Source: Pedobacter suwonensis (GTDB lineage: Bacteria; Bacteroidota; Bacteroidia; Sphingobacteriales; Sphingobacteriaceae). Taken from it: 64,000 nucleotides of DNA. Shown one piece after another: positions 17,974-26,578 of this stretch. Numbering within the stretch: the stretch's first letter is position 1; the number at the start of each line of letters is the position of its first letter. The stretch lies in the NCBI RefSeq assembly GCF_900111825.1, contig NZ_FOJM01000016.1:111024-175023 (forward strand). Reading direction: 5' to 3'. Under the pieces are notes generated by a model that was not told the origin of the DNA, made no database searches, and saw nothing but the letters and a program-made list of their open reading frames with translations. Position numbers and translations under genes: made by a program.

Positions 17974-18027
17974 TTCCGAAAACTAGAAGGTCTCCATAAA
18001 TTTCTTGTTGCAATTTTCTGTCCTATT
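17974..18027 (-). pseudogene. Degenerate second copy of the accC 3' end
   Basis: Aligning this stretch with the true end of accC (18616-18669) gives 39 identities in 54 positions by eye, without gaps. On the minus strand it reads KKFMETF, stop, FSE, where AccC ends TKFMETFEFSE. The Glu codon GAG has become TAG. It has no start and cannot be expressed as part of AccC. It lies 642 bp downstream of the live copy, on the far side of the toxin-antitoxin remnant. Confidence 0.75.
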
Positions 18028-18075
18028 TATTGTATTGAGAGCAGGATGATATTTAGATAAATTCGAGCTTTTAAG

Positions 18076-18329
18076 TTAATTATAGTGGCCTCTTAGCGAA
18101 TAGATTTTAATAATCTGTTCAGTTTCTGAAACTGAATAAATAATTCTATGCTCTGAGTTTATTCTTCTAGACCACTTACCTGTAAGATTATATTTCAGCG
18201 CCTCTGGTTTTCCAATACCTTCAAATGGAGAATTGTTTTGCTATGAATATTCTTTTGGATAATTGTATTTCCAGATTTCTTCCAAAAATCTAAATCTTCA
18301 TTAGCTTTTGGAAGAAAAACTATTTCCAT
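18076..18329 (-). pseudogene. Broken Txe/YoeB-type toxin (frameshift and short deletion)
   Basis: Starting at ATG 18329 the reading begins MEIVFLPKANEDLDFWKKSGN, typical of Txe/YoeB RNase toxins, then runs out of frame and stops at 18195-18197. The other half is in a different frame and reads SPFEGIGKPEALKYNLTGKW, then SRRINSEHRIIYSVSE and finally IYSLRGHYN. Between the halves about 15 expected residues are missing. The C-terminal catalytic residues (Glu, Arg and the His-Tyr end) are all still there, so the damage may be recent. The start overlaps the antitoxin end by 10 bp, as in intact pairs. Confidence 0.82.
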
Positions 18330-18517
18330 AAGTTATCGAGATCAACTTTTGTGAATTTCCTTTCGCTGAAGTCTTGATCGCCTTTCAAAATTTTTTCAAC
18401 AAATTCTGGGTTATAAGGCTTCTCTTCTTTTTCAAAAGAAATCTTCATTGCTTTTAAAACCTGCTTCATAGCATTTAGCTGCGCTTTATTTTCCGGATGT
18501 ACAATTAATGTTTCCAT
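18320..18517 (-). CDS. DUF2683-type antitoxin, partner of the broken toxin
   Basis: 65 residues beginning METLIVHPENKAQLNAMKQV and ending FTKVDLDNLWK. This matches the small DUF2683 proteins that precede Txe/YoeB or RelE toxins in Bacteroidota. The N-terminal half is the predicted dimer and DNA-binding part, and the acidic KGDQDF C-terminal half would wrap the toxin. It is intact although its toxin is frameshifted. It is ~95 bp downstream of accC on the same strand, behind a terminator, so it probably has its own promoter. Confidence 0.78.
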   Translation of the reverse strand: METLIVHPENKAQLNAMKQVLKAMKISFEKEEKPYNPEFVEKILKGDQDFSERKFTKVDLDNLWK

Positions 18518-18559
18518 AAATTAAATTTACTGAAATAAATTTAATTCTTTGACAAAGAA

Positions 18560-18591
18560 AAATCCCATTTTGGTAAAACAAAATGGGATTT
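18560..18591 (-). terminator. Intrinsic terminator directly after accC
   Basis: A 13-bp perfect stem AAATCCCATTTTG / CAAAATGGGATTT with a 6-base loop, 21 bp after the accC stop codon on the minus strand and followed by TTTCTTTGTC. Confidence 0.8.
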
Positions 18592-18612
18592 AAATTTCTA
18601 TAACACTTTATG

Positions 18613-19953
18613 TTATTCCGAAAACTCAAAGGTTTCCATAAACTTGGTAGTGAAATTTCCTGCTCTGAAATTAGGGTCTTTCATCAATTGTAAATGGAAA
18701 GGAATGGTGGTTTTGATGCCTTCAATTACAAACTCGCTTAAAGCTCGCTCCATGGTACAAATGGCTTCTTCGCGGGTTTGAGCCACGCAGATTAATTTTG
18801 CAATCATTGAATCGTAATTCGCAGGGATAGAATATCCGGCATAAACGTGTGTATCTACACGAACACCATGACCACCTGGTGAGTGAAAATTCGTAATTTT
18901 CCCCGGTGACGGACGGAAATTATTTGCCGGGTCTTCGGCATTGATGCGGCACTCAATTGCGTGCATTTCCGGCGTATAGTTTTTACCTGAGATCGGAATG
19001 CCGGCAGCAACTTTTATCTGTTCTTTAATTAAATCGAAGTTGATTACTTCCTCGGTAACCGGATGCTCTACCTGGATACGGGTATTCATTTCCATGAAAT
19101 AGAAGTTACGATGTTTATCAACCAAGAACTCAATAGTACCTGCACCTTCGTAATTTACGGCCATGGCACCTTTAATAGCTGCTTCACCCATTCTTAAACG
19201 CAGTTCTTCTGTCATAAACGGCGAAGGAGATTCTTCTACCAGTTTTTGGTGGCGGCGTTGAATCGAACAATCGCGTTCTGATAAGTGACAGGCTTTGCCA
19301 AACTGGTCGCCAATAACCTGAATTTCAATGTGGCGTGGATCTTCGATGTATTTTTCTAAATATAAACCATCATTACCGAAGGCTGCGCCAGATTCCTGAC
19401 GGGCGCTATCCCATGCATTTTCGAAATCTTCATCTTTCCAAACCACACGCATGCCCCGGCCACCACCACCGGCAGTTGCTTTAAGGATAACCGGATAACC
19501 CATTTCGTTGGCAATTGCAATACCCTCTTTAACGCTGGTAAGCAAACCTTCTGAACCTGGAATGGTTGGAACACCGGCATTTTTCATGGTTGCTTTAGCC
19601 GAAGCTTTGTCGCCCATATCGTTAATCTGCTCAGGCGTGGCACCAATAAATTTGATATTATACTCGCGGCAGATGTTAGAGAACTTTGCGTTTTCTGACA
19701 AGAAACCGTAACCTGGATGTATGGCATCGGCATTGGTTAGTTCTGCAGCAGAAATGATATTCGGAATATTTAAATAAGAATCTTTACTAGGTGGAGGGCC
19801 AATACAAACAGCCTCATCAGCAAAACGTACGTGCAAACTTTCGCGATCAGCGGTAGAATAAACAGCAACCGTTTTGATGCCCATTTCCTTACAGGTACGG
19901 ATAATACGCAAAGCGATTTCACCCCTGTTGGCAATTAGTATTTTTTTAAACAT
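18613..19953 (-). CDS. accC: Acetyl-CoA carboxylase, biotin carboxylase subunit
   Basis: 446 residues, full length for AccC. It carboxylates biotin on AccB with ATP and bicarbonate, the first half of malonyl-CoA formation. Visible are FKKILIANRGEIALRIIRTC at the N-terminus, HPGYGFLSEN, the ATP-grasp glycine-rich loop KATAGGGGRGMRVV, and EMNTRIQVEHPVTEEV with catalytic Glu, Asn and Arg. It follows accB by 115 bp of spacer with repeated GATTACACCGAT-like words. Its last ~18 codons exist in a second, decayed copy 642 bp downstream. Confidence 0.97.
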   Translation of the reverse strand: MFKKILIANRGEIALRIIRTCKEMGIKTVAVYSTADRESLHVRFADEAVCIGPPPSKDSYLNIPNIISAAELTNADAIHPGYGFLSENAKFSNICREYNIKFIGATPEQINDMGDKASAKATMKNAGVPTIPGSEGLLTSVKEGIAIANEMGYPVILKATAGGGGRGMRVVWKDEDFENAWDSARQESGAAFGNDGLYLEKYIEDPRHIEIQVIGDQFGKACHLSERDCSIQRRHQKLVEESPSPFMTEELRLRMGEAAIKGAMAVNYEGAGTIEFLVDKHRNFYFMEMNTRIQVEHPVTEEVINFDLIKEQIKVAAGIPISGKNYTPEMHAIECRINAEDPANNFRPSPGKITNFHSPGGHGVRVDTHVYAGYSIPANYDSMIAKLICVAQTREEAICTMERALSEFVIEGIKTTIPFHLQLMKDPNFRAGNFTTKFMETFEFSE

Positions 19954-20068
19954 AATTTTACCTTTTCTGATTACACCGATGTTAATGATTACCCCGATTT
20001 ATTCGGTAATAACCACCACTCTGATCAATTGTAATCGGTGTTATCTAATTAATCTGTGTAATCAATAA

Positions 20069-20548
20069 CTAAATAGGTTCTACTAAAAATAACGGTTGGT
20101 CGTATTCTACAGGCGATGCATTATCAACCAATATTTTAACGATACGGCCTGAAACTTCACTTTCAATCTCGTTGAAAAGTTTCATAGCCTCTATGATACA
20201 AACTACTTTACCCGCGCTAATTTCGTCACCAACATTCACAAACATTGGTTTTTCAGGGCTAGCCGAACGGTAAAAAGTACCGATCATTGGTGATTTGATC
20301 GTAATGTATTTTGAAGTGTCTTCTGCAACAGGTGGTACAGCTGGTGTTGCTGCCGTAGGAGCAGTAGGAGCTGTGGCAACAGGAGCAGCAGCCTGTACAA
20401 GCGGAGCTTGTGGTACGGTAGCATGCACAACTGTTGGTGCCTGGTTTGTTTTGATCGTGATTTTGAAGTTTTCCTGCTCAATAGCAACTTCATTTACTCC
20501 AGAACGAGAAACAAATTTAATCAGTTCCTGTATTTGTTTAATATCCAT
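20069..20548 (-). CDS. accB: Acetyl-CoA carboxylase biotin carboxyl carrier protein
   Basis: 159 residues. The N-terminal helix MDIKQIQELIKFVSRSGV is followed by a long Ala/Pro/Thr/Val-rich flexible linker (about residues 33-75). The biotinyl domain has IEAMKLFNEIE, whose Lys receives biotin from BirA. It shuttles the carboxyl group between AccC and the AccAD transferase; accA is at 52.3 kb and accD is not in the window. It sits upstream of accC and downstream of fabH in the same direction. Confidence 0.96.
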   Translation of the reverse strand: MDIKQIQELIKFVSRSGVNEVAIEQENFKITIKTNQAPTVVHATVPQAPLVQAAAPVATAPTAPTAATPAVPPVAEDTSKYITIKSPMIGTFYRSASPEKPMFVNVGDEISAGKVVCIIEAMKLFNEIESEVSGRIVKILVDNASPVEYDQPLFLVEPI

Positions 20549-20637
20549 TTTTTAGGCTAGTTATGTAAAAAATAGTGTTTATTGAATTAACTAAGTTATA
20601 CTTTTTTTTGTTTTATTTTTTTATCCGGGCAGTACCT

Positions 20638-20672
20638 TTACTTCGGACTCCGGACTAAAGACTTCCGACTAT
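20638..20672. repeat. Short ACTTCGGACT-type repeat at the fabH end
   Basis: Alternating words CTTCGGACT, CCGGACT, AAAGACTTCCGACT in 35 bp. The last ACTA supplies the fabH stop codon TAG on the minus strand. Similar words occur at 2141-2152, 11915-11935 and 62693-62727, always touching a gene end or start. Confidence 0.55.
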
Positions 20673-21667
20673 TTTGTATCGTAAGCCCATTTAAGATATA
20701 CCGAACCCCAGGTAAAGCCACCACCGAAAGCAGCTAAAACGATGTTATCGCCTTTTTTCAACTTGCTTTCCCACTCCCATAAACATAAAGGAATTGTTCC
20801 ATTGGTTGTATTGCCATAACGTTCGATGTTGATCATCACTTTATCAGTAGTAACGCCCATGCGGTTAGCAGTAGCATCAATGATGCGTTTGTTGGCTTGG
20901 TGCGGTACTAACCAGGCCACATCATCAGCAGTTAAACTGTTACGTTCCATAATTTCAGCAGCAACATCGGCCATATTGGTTACGGCAAATTTGAATACTG
21001 TTGGTCCTTCCTGATGCGCAAAATGCTCTTTGGCATCAATGGTCTCGTGGGAGGCTGGTTTAACAGAACCACCGGCTTTCATCCCCAGGAAATCTCTTCC
21101 GGAACCATCTGTTCTTAAAATAGAATCCTGAATGCCCAAGCCTTCTTCATTTGGTTCCAGTAAAGCACAGCCACAGCCATCGCCAAAAATGATACAGGTG
21201 GTGCGGTCTTCATAATTGATAATCGACGACATCTTGTCGCCTCCAACTACCAAAACTTTTTTATGTCTACCTGATTCAACAAATGATGCACCTGTAGAAA
21301 GACCAAATAAAAAGCCGGAACAAGCGGCCTGTAAATCATAACCCCAGGCATTGGTGGCACCAACTTTATCTGCTAAAACGTTTGCTGTTGCAGGGAAAGT
21401 AAAATCTGGAGTAGTGGTGCAAAAGATGATCAGTTCAATCTCTTTTGCATCAATTCCTCTCTTTTTAAGTAAACCGTTTACCGCATGAACGGCCATGTCG
21501 GAAGTACCTAAACCCTCACCTTTTAAAATTCTACGTTCTTTAATTCCCGTTCTACTGGTAATCCATTCATCGGAAGTGTCAACAATGGTTTCTAACTCTG
21601 CGTTTGTAAGCACATAGTCGGGGACATAACCATTTACTGCTGTAATAGCAGCGTGAATTTTACTCAT
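20669..21667 (-). CDS. fabH: 3-oxoacyl-ACP synthase III
   Basis: 332-residue thiolase-fold enzyme that starts fatty-acid chains by condensing acetyl- or branched acyl-CoA with malonyl-ACP. The catalytic Cys is in LQAACSGFLFG, the His in WLVPHQANKRI and the Asn in RYGNTTNGTIP. The N-terminal SRTGIKERR segment is characteristic of FabH. It lies 18 bp after plsX, in the standard plsX-fabH order. The next gene is accB, separated by ~120 bp of AT-rich DNA, so a second promoter for accBC is plausible. Confidence 0.97.
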   Translation of the reverse strand: MSKIHAAITAVNGYVPDYVLTNAELETIVDTSDEWITSRTGIKERRILKGEGLGTSDMAVHAVNGLLKKRGIDAKEIELIIFCTTTPDFTFPATANVLADKVGATNAWGYDLQAACSGFLFGLSTGASFVESGRHKKVLVVGGDKMSSIINYEDRTTCIIFGDGCGCALLEPNEEGLGIQDSILRTDGSGRDFLGMKAGGSVKPASHETIDAKEHFAHQEGPTVFKFAVTNMADVAAEIMERNSLTADDVAWLVPHQANKRIIDATANRMGVTTDKVMINIERYGNTTNGTIPLCLWEWESKLKKGDNIVLAAFGGGFTWGSVYLKWAYDTK

Positions 21668-21685
21668 TTTAAGAATTTTAATAAA

Positions 21686-22624
21686 TTATTTAAATGCCAT
21701 TCTAATTTTTTCTACCAATCCGGTGGTAATCATTTCTCTGGATTGCAGAATCATATTTTTAACAGCCAGCGGACTGGAAATTCCATGTCCGATAACAACG
21801 GGAGCATTAACACCTAGAACCGGGCTTCCGCCGTATTGTTCATAATTAAAACGATCGAAAAACTCATCTTTTAATCCCTTTTTAATGGTAAGCACGTAAA
21901 ACGATTCGGCTAATTTTAGCATCACATTTCCGGTAAAACCATCGCACACAATTACATCGGCTTTTTCGTTAAATAAATCTCTGCCTTCTACATTTCCAAC
22001 GAAGTTGAAGAGGCTGGTTTCTTTCATTAACGGAAAAGTAGCCATGCTTAGCATATTTCCTTTTTCATCTTCTTCACCAATATTCATCAAGGCCACTTTA
22101 GGGTCATTAATCTGCAAAAGGTTTTCTGCATATAAGCTGCCCAAAACGCCAAATTGTAATAAAATATCAGGTTTACAGTCGGCATTTGCACCTACATCTA
22201 ACAGCAGGCCTGTGCCGCCTTTAATTTTCGGAAGAATTGTACATAAACAAGGGCGGATAATGCCCGGAATGGTTTTTACGCTAAAAACAGCGCCAACCAA
22301 CATGGCTCCAGAATTACCGGCACTTGCGAAAGAGTCGATTTTACCTTCCTTTAAAAGATTAAAACCAACCGCTATGCTAGAATTAGGTTTCTGAACAATT
22401 GCTTTGGTGGGGTGTTCGCCCATACCGATTACTTCATCAGTATGAACGTATTCAAAATGATCCGGATTAAAGCCCTCTTCTGCAAGAATGGGTTTAATCT
22501 GTTCGGTATCGCCAATAAGAACTAAATGCTCTCCAGCGTTAAGCGATTGATGAGCAGCTATTGCTCCCAAAACAATTGCTTTGGGAGCATAGTCTCCGCC
22601 CATTATGTCGAGGCCTATTTTCAT
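21686..22624 (-). CDS. plsX: Phosphate acyltransferase PlsX
   Basis: 312 residues, opening KIGLDIMGGDYAPKAIVLG as in all PlsX proteins, with GNSGAMLVGAVF, GTGLLLDVGAN and VCDGFTGNVMLKLAES later. It makes acyl-phosphate from acyl-ACP for phospholipid synthesis, as a peripheral membrane enzyme. It follows rpmF by ~100 bp and precedes fabH by 18 bp; the rpmF-plsX-fabH string is one of the best conserved arrangements in bacteria. Confidence 0.97.
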   Translation of the reverse strand: MKIGLDIMGGDYAPKAIVLGAIAAHQSLNAGEHLVLIGDTEQIKPILAEEGFNPDHFEYVHTDEVIGMGEHPTKAIVQKPNSSIAVGFNLLKEGKIDSFASAGNSGAMLVGAVFSVKTIPGIIRPCLCTILPKIKGGTGLLLDVGANADCKPDILLQFGVLGSLYAENLLQINDPKVALMNIGEEDEKGNMLSMATFPLMKETSLFNFVGNVEGRDLFNEKADVIVCDGFTGNVMLKLAESFYVLTIKKGLKDEFFDRFNYEQYGGSPVLGVNAPVVIGHGISSPLAVKNMILQSREMITTGLVEKIRMAFK

Positions 22625-22725
22625 AGAAAAAATCTGTTTGTGTTAAGTCAGGTGTAATCCTGAATTTTTCAGTTGACTAAGGTATGACTAAAGCCGCTGA
22701 AAACACAAACAATTTTTTAAGAAAA

Positions 22726-22917
22726 TTACCCTATCTGAGTATTTTCGATAACCAGTTTGCCGTTGTAGTATAAGTTACCATCAACGTTGTAAGCACGGTG
22801 AGGTACGTGGATAGCACCTGTTGCCGAGCATGTTGCTAAAGAAGGGGTGACAGCTTTATAGTGTGTTCTTCTTTTATTTTTTCTCTGTTTCGAGATTTTC
22901 CGTTTTGGATGTGCCAT
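22726..22917 (-). CDS. rpmF: 50S ribosomal protein L32
   Basis: 63 residues, basic, opening MAHPKRKISKQRKNKRRTHY, the signature of L32. The zinc-binding Cys pairs of some L32 forms are absent except for one Cys (LATCSATGA), so this is the Cys-poor type. It follows yceD by 15 bp, and the two are normally co-transcribed. Confidence 0.96.
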   Translation of the reverse strand: MAHPKRKISKQRKNKRRTHYKAVTPSLATCSATGAIHVPHRAYNVDGNLYYNGKLVIENTQIG

Positions 22918-22932
22918 TGGTGTATAATCTAA

Positions 22933-23463
22933 TTATTTTTTTAACTTATTAAGGGCTTCCCAACGTGGGTCGCTTGTTTGTTCATTTTCTTCAGCCTGAT
23001 TTTCAATAGATAATTGATTTAAACGATCAATCATCTCCTGATCACAATCTTTACCAGCCCGTTCGCAGTTTTTGATATAAGGTACTGCAACATTAATCAT
23101 TTCGTATAAAGGACCGGAAATGTCAATTTCGGTTTCTTTACGGCTTAGCGAAATAATTTCCTCATCATCACTCTCCAGTTCATCTTCAGCAAACTTTACA
23201 ATCTGCCTTTCATAAAGATTTATCGGTAACGGAAATTCAGATAAACATTTATCGCAATCTAAATTAACTGTACCCATAACTTTAAATTTTAGTAGCAGCA
23301 TGGTCTCTTGTTTCTCAAGTTCCAGGTCTACTCTTAAATTTCCACTTTTAATTAACGAATACTCAAATGCGTTAAAAAAGCGGTCATCAAGCTCATAATC
23401 AAACTGATGAGATCCCAATTTTAAGCCGGTAAACGGTAATGAAAATTGTTTTAGTGGGTTCAA
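22933..23463 (-). CDS. YceD/DUF177 family protein
   Basis: 176 residues with the DUF177 core: a GTVNLDCDKCLSEFPLPI segment with a CxxC pair, a strongly acidic stretch DELESDDEEII, and a second Cys pair in KNCERAGKDCDQE. The C-terminus ends DPRWEALNKLKK, the usual family ending. In bacteria and plastids the family is linked to 23S rRNA accumulation or processing. Its place before rpmF is the classical one. A TACATTTG -7 element sits just upstream. Confidence 0.9.
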   Translation of the reverse strand: MNPLKQFSLPFTGLKLGSHQFDYELDDRFFNAFEYSLIKSGNLRVDLELEKQETMLLLKFKVMGTVNLDCDKCLSEFPLPINLYERQIVKFAEDELESDDEEIISLSRKETEIDISGPLYEMINVAVPYIKNCERAGKDCDQEMIDRLNQLSIENQAEENEQTSDPRWEALNKLKK

Positions 23464-23485
23464 AGTACTGTAAAATTTTAGCCTG

Positions 23486-23493
23486 CAAATGTA
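23486..23493 (-). promoter_or_regulatory. Putative -7 element (TACATTTG) of the yceD-rpmF-plsX-fabH unit
   Basis: The minus strand reads TACATTTG 23 bp before the yceD ATG, matching TAnnTTTG. It would give a very short leader. No convincing -33 TTG was seen. Confidence 0.45.
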
Positions 23494-23593
23494 GGGATAA
23501 ATTATTAGATTAAAAATGTTTTTTTAAAAATTGTTGATGTTATCTCTTGATTTTTAGGCCTTATCCATTTTTAAGCGATAAGTTATAACGGCA

Positions 23594-24433
23594 CTAACCG
23601 GCTAAAATCATTTCTTTATTGTTTCTGCTCCATTCACTCCATGAGCCTACGTAAAGTTTAGGGATCCGTAAACCCGCATAATCCATAGCTAAAAGGGTAT
23701 GGCAAGCGGTAATGCCCGAGCCACAATGTACAATCACATTTTCGGGTTTAACATGCGCTAAAGCTTCTTCGTATTTTTCTTTTAATATTTCAGGGGACAG
23801 GAAAGCGCCAGATGCGTCCAGATTCTCAGTATAAGGGATATTGGCTGCGCCCGGAATATGGCCGGCAATTAAATCGATAGTCTCGGTGAGACCAGCAAAA
23901 CGATTGGCGTCCCGTACATCAATCACCATATAATCATCTGTTTTAGCTACTTTTTCCACTTCATTGATATCAGATAGCGGTAAACTCCATGTTTTTACTG
24001 CGTAAGGAGCAACAGATTTTGGGATTTCGACTTTATCAGTAGTTGGGAAACCTGCTTTTACGGCCGCCTGAAAACCTCCGTCAATTACCTGCACCTTTTC
24101 GTGACCGATAGCTTTTAACATCCACCATAGCCTCGCTGCTGCGTTGCCGCCATTTTTATCATCATAAACAATGACATGGCTGTGTGCTGTAATCCCGAGT
24201 TTTTTTAATACAGATGAAAACTGTTCAGGTGTTGGTAAAGGATGACGTCCGCCAATGGCAAAATCGCCAATATTAGCTAAATCTTCATTTACATCGGCAA
24301 AAAGTGCTCCAGCCAAATGTTGTTCATCATATCTGGCTTTTGATCCTGCACTGGCATCAATAATGACGATTTCATCGTCCTGGTTTAGCCAGGTTAGCTC
24401 TTCTGGTTTAATAATGGGTAATAGCGTTTTCAT
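23594..24433 (-). CDS. Two-domain rhodanese (thiosulfate or 3-mercaptopyruvate sulfurtransferase)
   Basis: 279 residues made of two rhodanese domains. The first (1-~135) is inactive, with AARLWWMLKAIGHEKVQVIDGG. The second carries VIDVRDANRF and the active-site loop HCGSGITACHT, whose first Cys takes the sulfur. The CGSGxTA loop favours the 3-mercaptopyruvate type over thiosulfate, but family assignment alone cannot prove it. It sits ~125 bp after pdxA and 130 bp before yceD on the same strand. Confidence 0.9.
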   Translation of the reverse strand: MKTLLPIIKPEELTWLNQDDEIVIIDASAGSKARYDEQHLAGALFADVNEDLANIGDFAIGGRHPLPTPEQFSSVLKKLGITAHSHVIVYDDKNGGNAAARLWWMLKAIGHEKVQVIDGGFQAAVKAGFPTTDKVEIPKSVAPYAVKTWSLPLSDINEVEKVAKTDDYMVIDVRDANRFAGLTETIDLIAGHIPGAANIPYTENLDASGAFLSPEILKEKYEEALAHVKPENVIVHCGSGITACHTLLAMDYAGLRIPKLYVGSWSEWSRNNKEMILAG

Positions 24434-24558
24434 TTGATTATATTAATACTTTTCCAGTCATCGTAATCGCAATTTCATTTCAGGTTTGATCTTTGTACCC
24501 TATGCCTCTGAATTTTGGTCCCCCCGACTTTGGCCTGTCTAACCCTCAGTCTTCTAGC

Positions 24559-25638
24559 TTAAGACGCATCATCTTTAATATCAAACTGTGTTTCAACAAC
24601 TTTTCCCCCGGTGCGCAATTGGTTACTCAACATCTCCTCCTGCTCGCGACGGTTTTTTACAATGTGAATGGCTGAAAACAAAGCTTCGGTAAAGGAAGTC
24701 GAATCAGCTAAGTTTTTACCCGCAATATCGTAACCTGTTCCATGGTCGGGAGAGGTGCGGACAAAGTTTAGACCAGCAGTATAGTTTACACCATTATGAA
24801 ATGCCAGCGTTTTAAAAGGAATTAAACCCTGATCGTGGTACATAGCCAAAACGGCATCAAACTGTTTGTAGCTACCATTACCAAAAAAACCGTCAGCGGG
24901 GTACGGACCAAAACAAATAATGCCCTTATCGTAGGCTTCCTGAATGGCTGGCGAAATGATCTCAGCTTCTTCGGTGCCCAATAAACCATTATCGCTGGCG
25001 TGTGGATTTAATCCCAGCACAGCAATTTTTGGTTTTTCGATCCAGAAGTCTTTTTTTAAACTTTCGTTAATCAGTTTTAACTTATTTACAATTTTATCTT
25101 TTGTAATGGCCACTGGCACGTCTTTTACCGGAATGTGGCCTGTTACCACACCAACACGTAAATTTTCGCTGATCAAAAACATCAGCACATCTTTGCTGCC
25201 ACTTTTTTCCTGCAGATATTCGGTATGGCCCGGGAATGCAAAAGTTTCGGATTGAATATTGTGTTTATTAATTGGGGCGGTAACCAAAGCATCGATATCA
25301 CCGTTTACCAGGTCGGCTGTTGCACGTTCTAATGATAAAAGTGCATATTTTCCGCCTGTTGCCGTAACCTGACCCAGTTCAATTTTTACATCTTCTTCCC
25401 AGCAATTGATCATGTTAGCCTTTTTTGGCATGGCCTGGCTAGCCTGGCTAACTACATTAAAACTGAAATCGCCCAGGTTATTCGCTTTTCTATGAAAAGA
25501 GGAAATCTTGGTATGTCCATAAACAACTGGAATGCAGTAATTTAAAATTGCCGGATTAGATAAAGTTTTGATGATTACTTCTAAACCTATGCCGTTTACG
25601 TCGCCTATACTGATGCCAATTTTAAGTTTATTGCTCAT
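24559..25638 (-). CDS. pdxA: 4-hydroxythreonine-4-phosphate dehydrogenase
   Basis: 359 residues. It makes the precursor of pyridoxine 5'-phosphate (vitamin B6). PdxA markers: IGISIGDVNGIGLEVIIK at the start, TAPINKHNIQ, FPGHTEYL with a metal-binding His, LGLNPHASDNG and AMYHDQGLIPFK with further ligands, and RTSPDHGTGYDIAG near the end. It is divergent from rsmA across ~150 bp; in many bacteria pdxA and rsmA are neighbours. A C-terminal tail of ~25 residues is acidic and variable. Confidence 0.96.
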   Translation of the reverse strand: MSNKLKIGISIGDVNGIGLEVIIKTLSNPAILNYCIPVVYGHTKISSFHRKANNLGDFSFNVVSQASQAMPKKANMINCWEEDVKIELGQVTATGGKYALLSLERATADLVNGDIDALVTAPINKHNIQSETFAFPGHTEYLQEKSGSKDVLMFLISENLRVGVVTGHIPVKDVPVAITKDKIVNKLKLINESLKKDFWIEKPKIAVLGLNPHASDNGLLGTEEAEIISPAIQEAYDKGIICFGPYPADGFFGNGSYKQFDAVLAMYHDQGLIPFKTLAFHNGVNYTAGLNFVRTSPDHGTGYDIAGKNLADSTSFTEALFSAIHIVKNRREQEEMLSNQLRTGGKVVETQFDIKDDAS

Positions 25639-25792
25639 AATTACTGGAAATTTTTAGCGCAAATTACTGATTTTCGCTTAAACCCTTTAAAAAAAATGAA
25701 ACCGCAGCGCCTGCAGATTGATCTGCATAGAAATATTAAGCCTATCTTTGCTAACAATTTTAATTTTAAAATCCCGTTCAGGGCCGTGGGGT

Positions 25793-26578
25793 ATGAGTTT
25801 AGTCAAAGCAAAAAAACATTTAGGACAACATTTTTTAACCGACAAGGGCATTGCTAACCGCATTGTTGAGGCTTTGGCGAATACCGACAAATATCATCAG
25901 GTGTTAGAAGTTGGGCCGGGGATGGGAATCTTATCTGATTTTTTGCTGCAACGTAAAGATTTAAGCACCTATCTAATTGATATTGATACGGAATCTTTCC
26001 ATTTTTTGAACGAAAAATATCCGCAGCTTGGCGATCGGTTGATTAACGGTGATTTTTTAAAGCTTGATTTTGATGTGATGTTTCCCGAAAAATTTGCCAT
26101 TATTGGTAATTTTCCTTACAACATTTCATCGCAGATTTTATTTAAGATTTTAGATAACCGCCATAAGGTGATAGAAATGGTGGGGATGTTTCAAAAAGAG
26201 GTGGCCCATCGTTGCGCAGCACCGGCGGGAAGTAAAGAATATGGTATTTTAAGTGTGTTTCTGCAGGCTTATTATAAGATTGAATACCTGTTTACGGTTA
26301 AACCAGGTACATTTAATCCACCACCGAAAGTGCATTCAGCCGTGATCCGTTTAACCAGAAATGAAGTAGAAGTGCTTGATTGCGATGAAAAATTATTCTG
26401 GCGGGTAGTTAAGGCAGGCTTTAACCAGCGGAGAAAAACCTTGCGCAATGCCGTTTCTGCAGTAATACCTAAAGATAAAATGGACGATCATATCTATTTC
26501 GAAAAACGTGCCGAGCAGTTAACCGTGGCCGATTTTGTAGTCTTAACACGTCATGTGAGTGAATTGATGCAAGCTTAG
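25793..26578 (+). CDS. rsmA: 16S rRNA dimethyladenosine transferase
   Basis: 261 residues from the ATG of MSLVKAKKHLGQHFLTD, which matches the conserved family start; an upstream extension of the frame is not used. It dimethylates two adjacent adenines near the 3' end of 16S rRNA. The SAM motif is LEVGPGMGIL, the catalytic motif is GNFPYNISSQIL, and FNPPPKVHSAVIRL and FNQRRKTLRNAV follow. It is divergent from pdxA and convergent with dinB. Confidence 0.96.
   Translation: MSLVKAKKHLGQHFLTDKGIANRIVEALANTDKYHQVLEVGPGMGILSDFLLQRKDLSTYLIDIDTESFHFLNEKYPQLGDRLINGDFLKLDFDVMFPEKFAIIGNFPYNISSQILFKILDNRHKVIEMVGMFQKEVAHRCAAPAGSKEYGILSVFLQAYYKIEYLFTVKPGTFNPPPKVHSAVIRLTRNEVEVLDCDEKLFWRVVKAGFNQRRKTLRNAVSAVIPKDKMDDHIYFEKRAEQLTVADFVVLTRHVSELMQA

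Noticed and set aside
22005..22394. 129-codon frame antisense to plsX
   Set aside because: Shadow of plsX; no domain, no ribosome-binding context.
25696..25857. ~50-codon frame (MKPQRLQID...) overlapping the rsmA start in another frame
   Set aside because: A leader peptide is possible, but it overlaps the conserved rsmA N-terminus and has no supporting signal.
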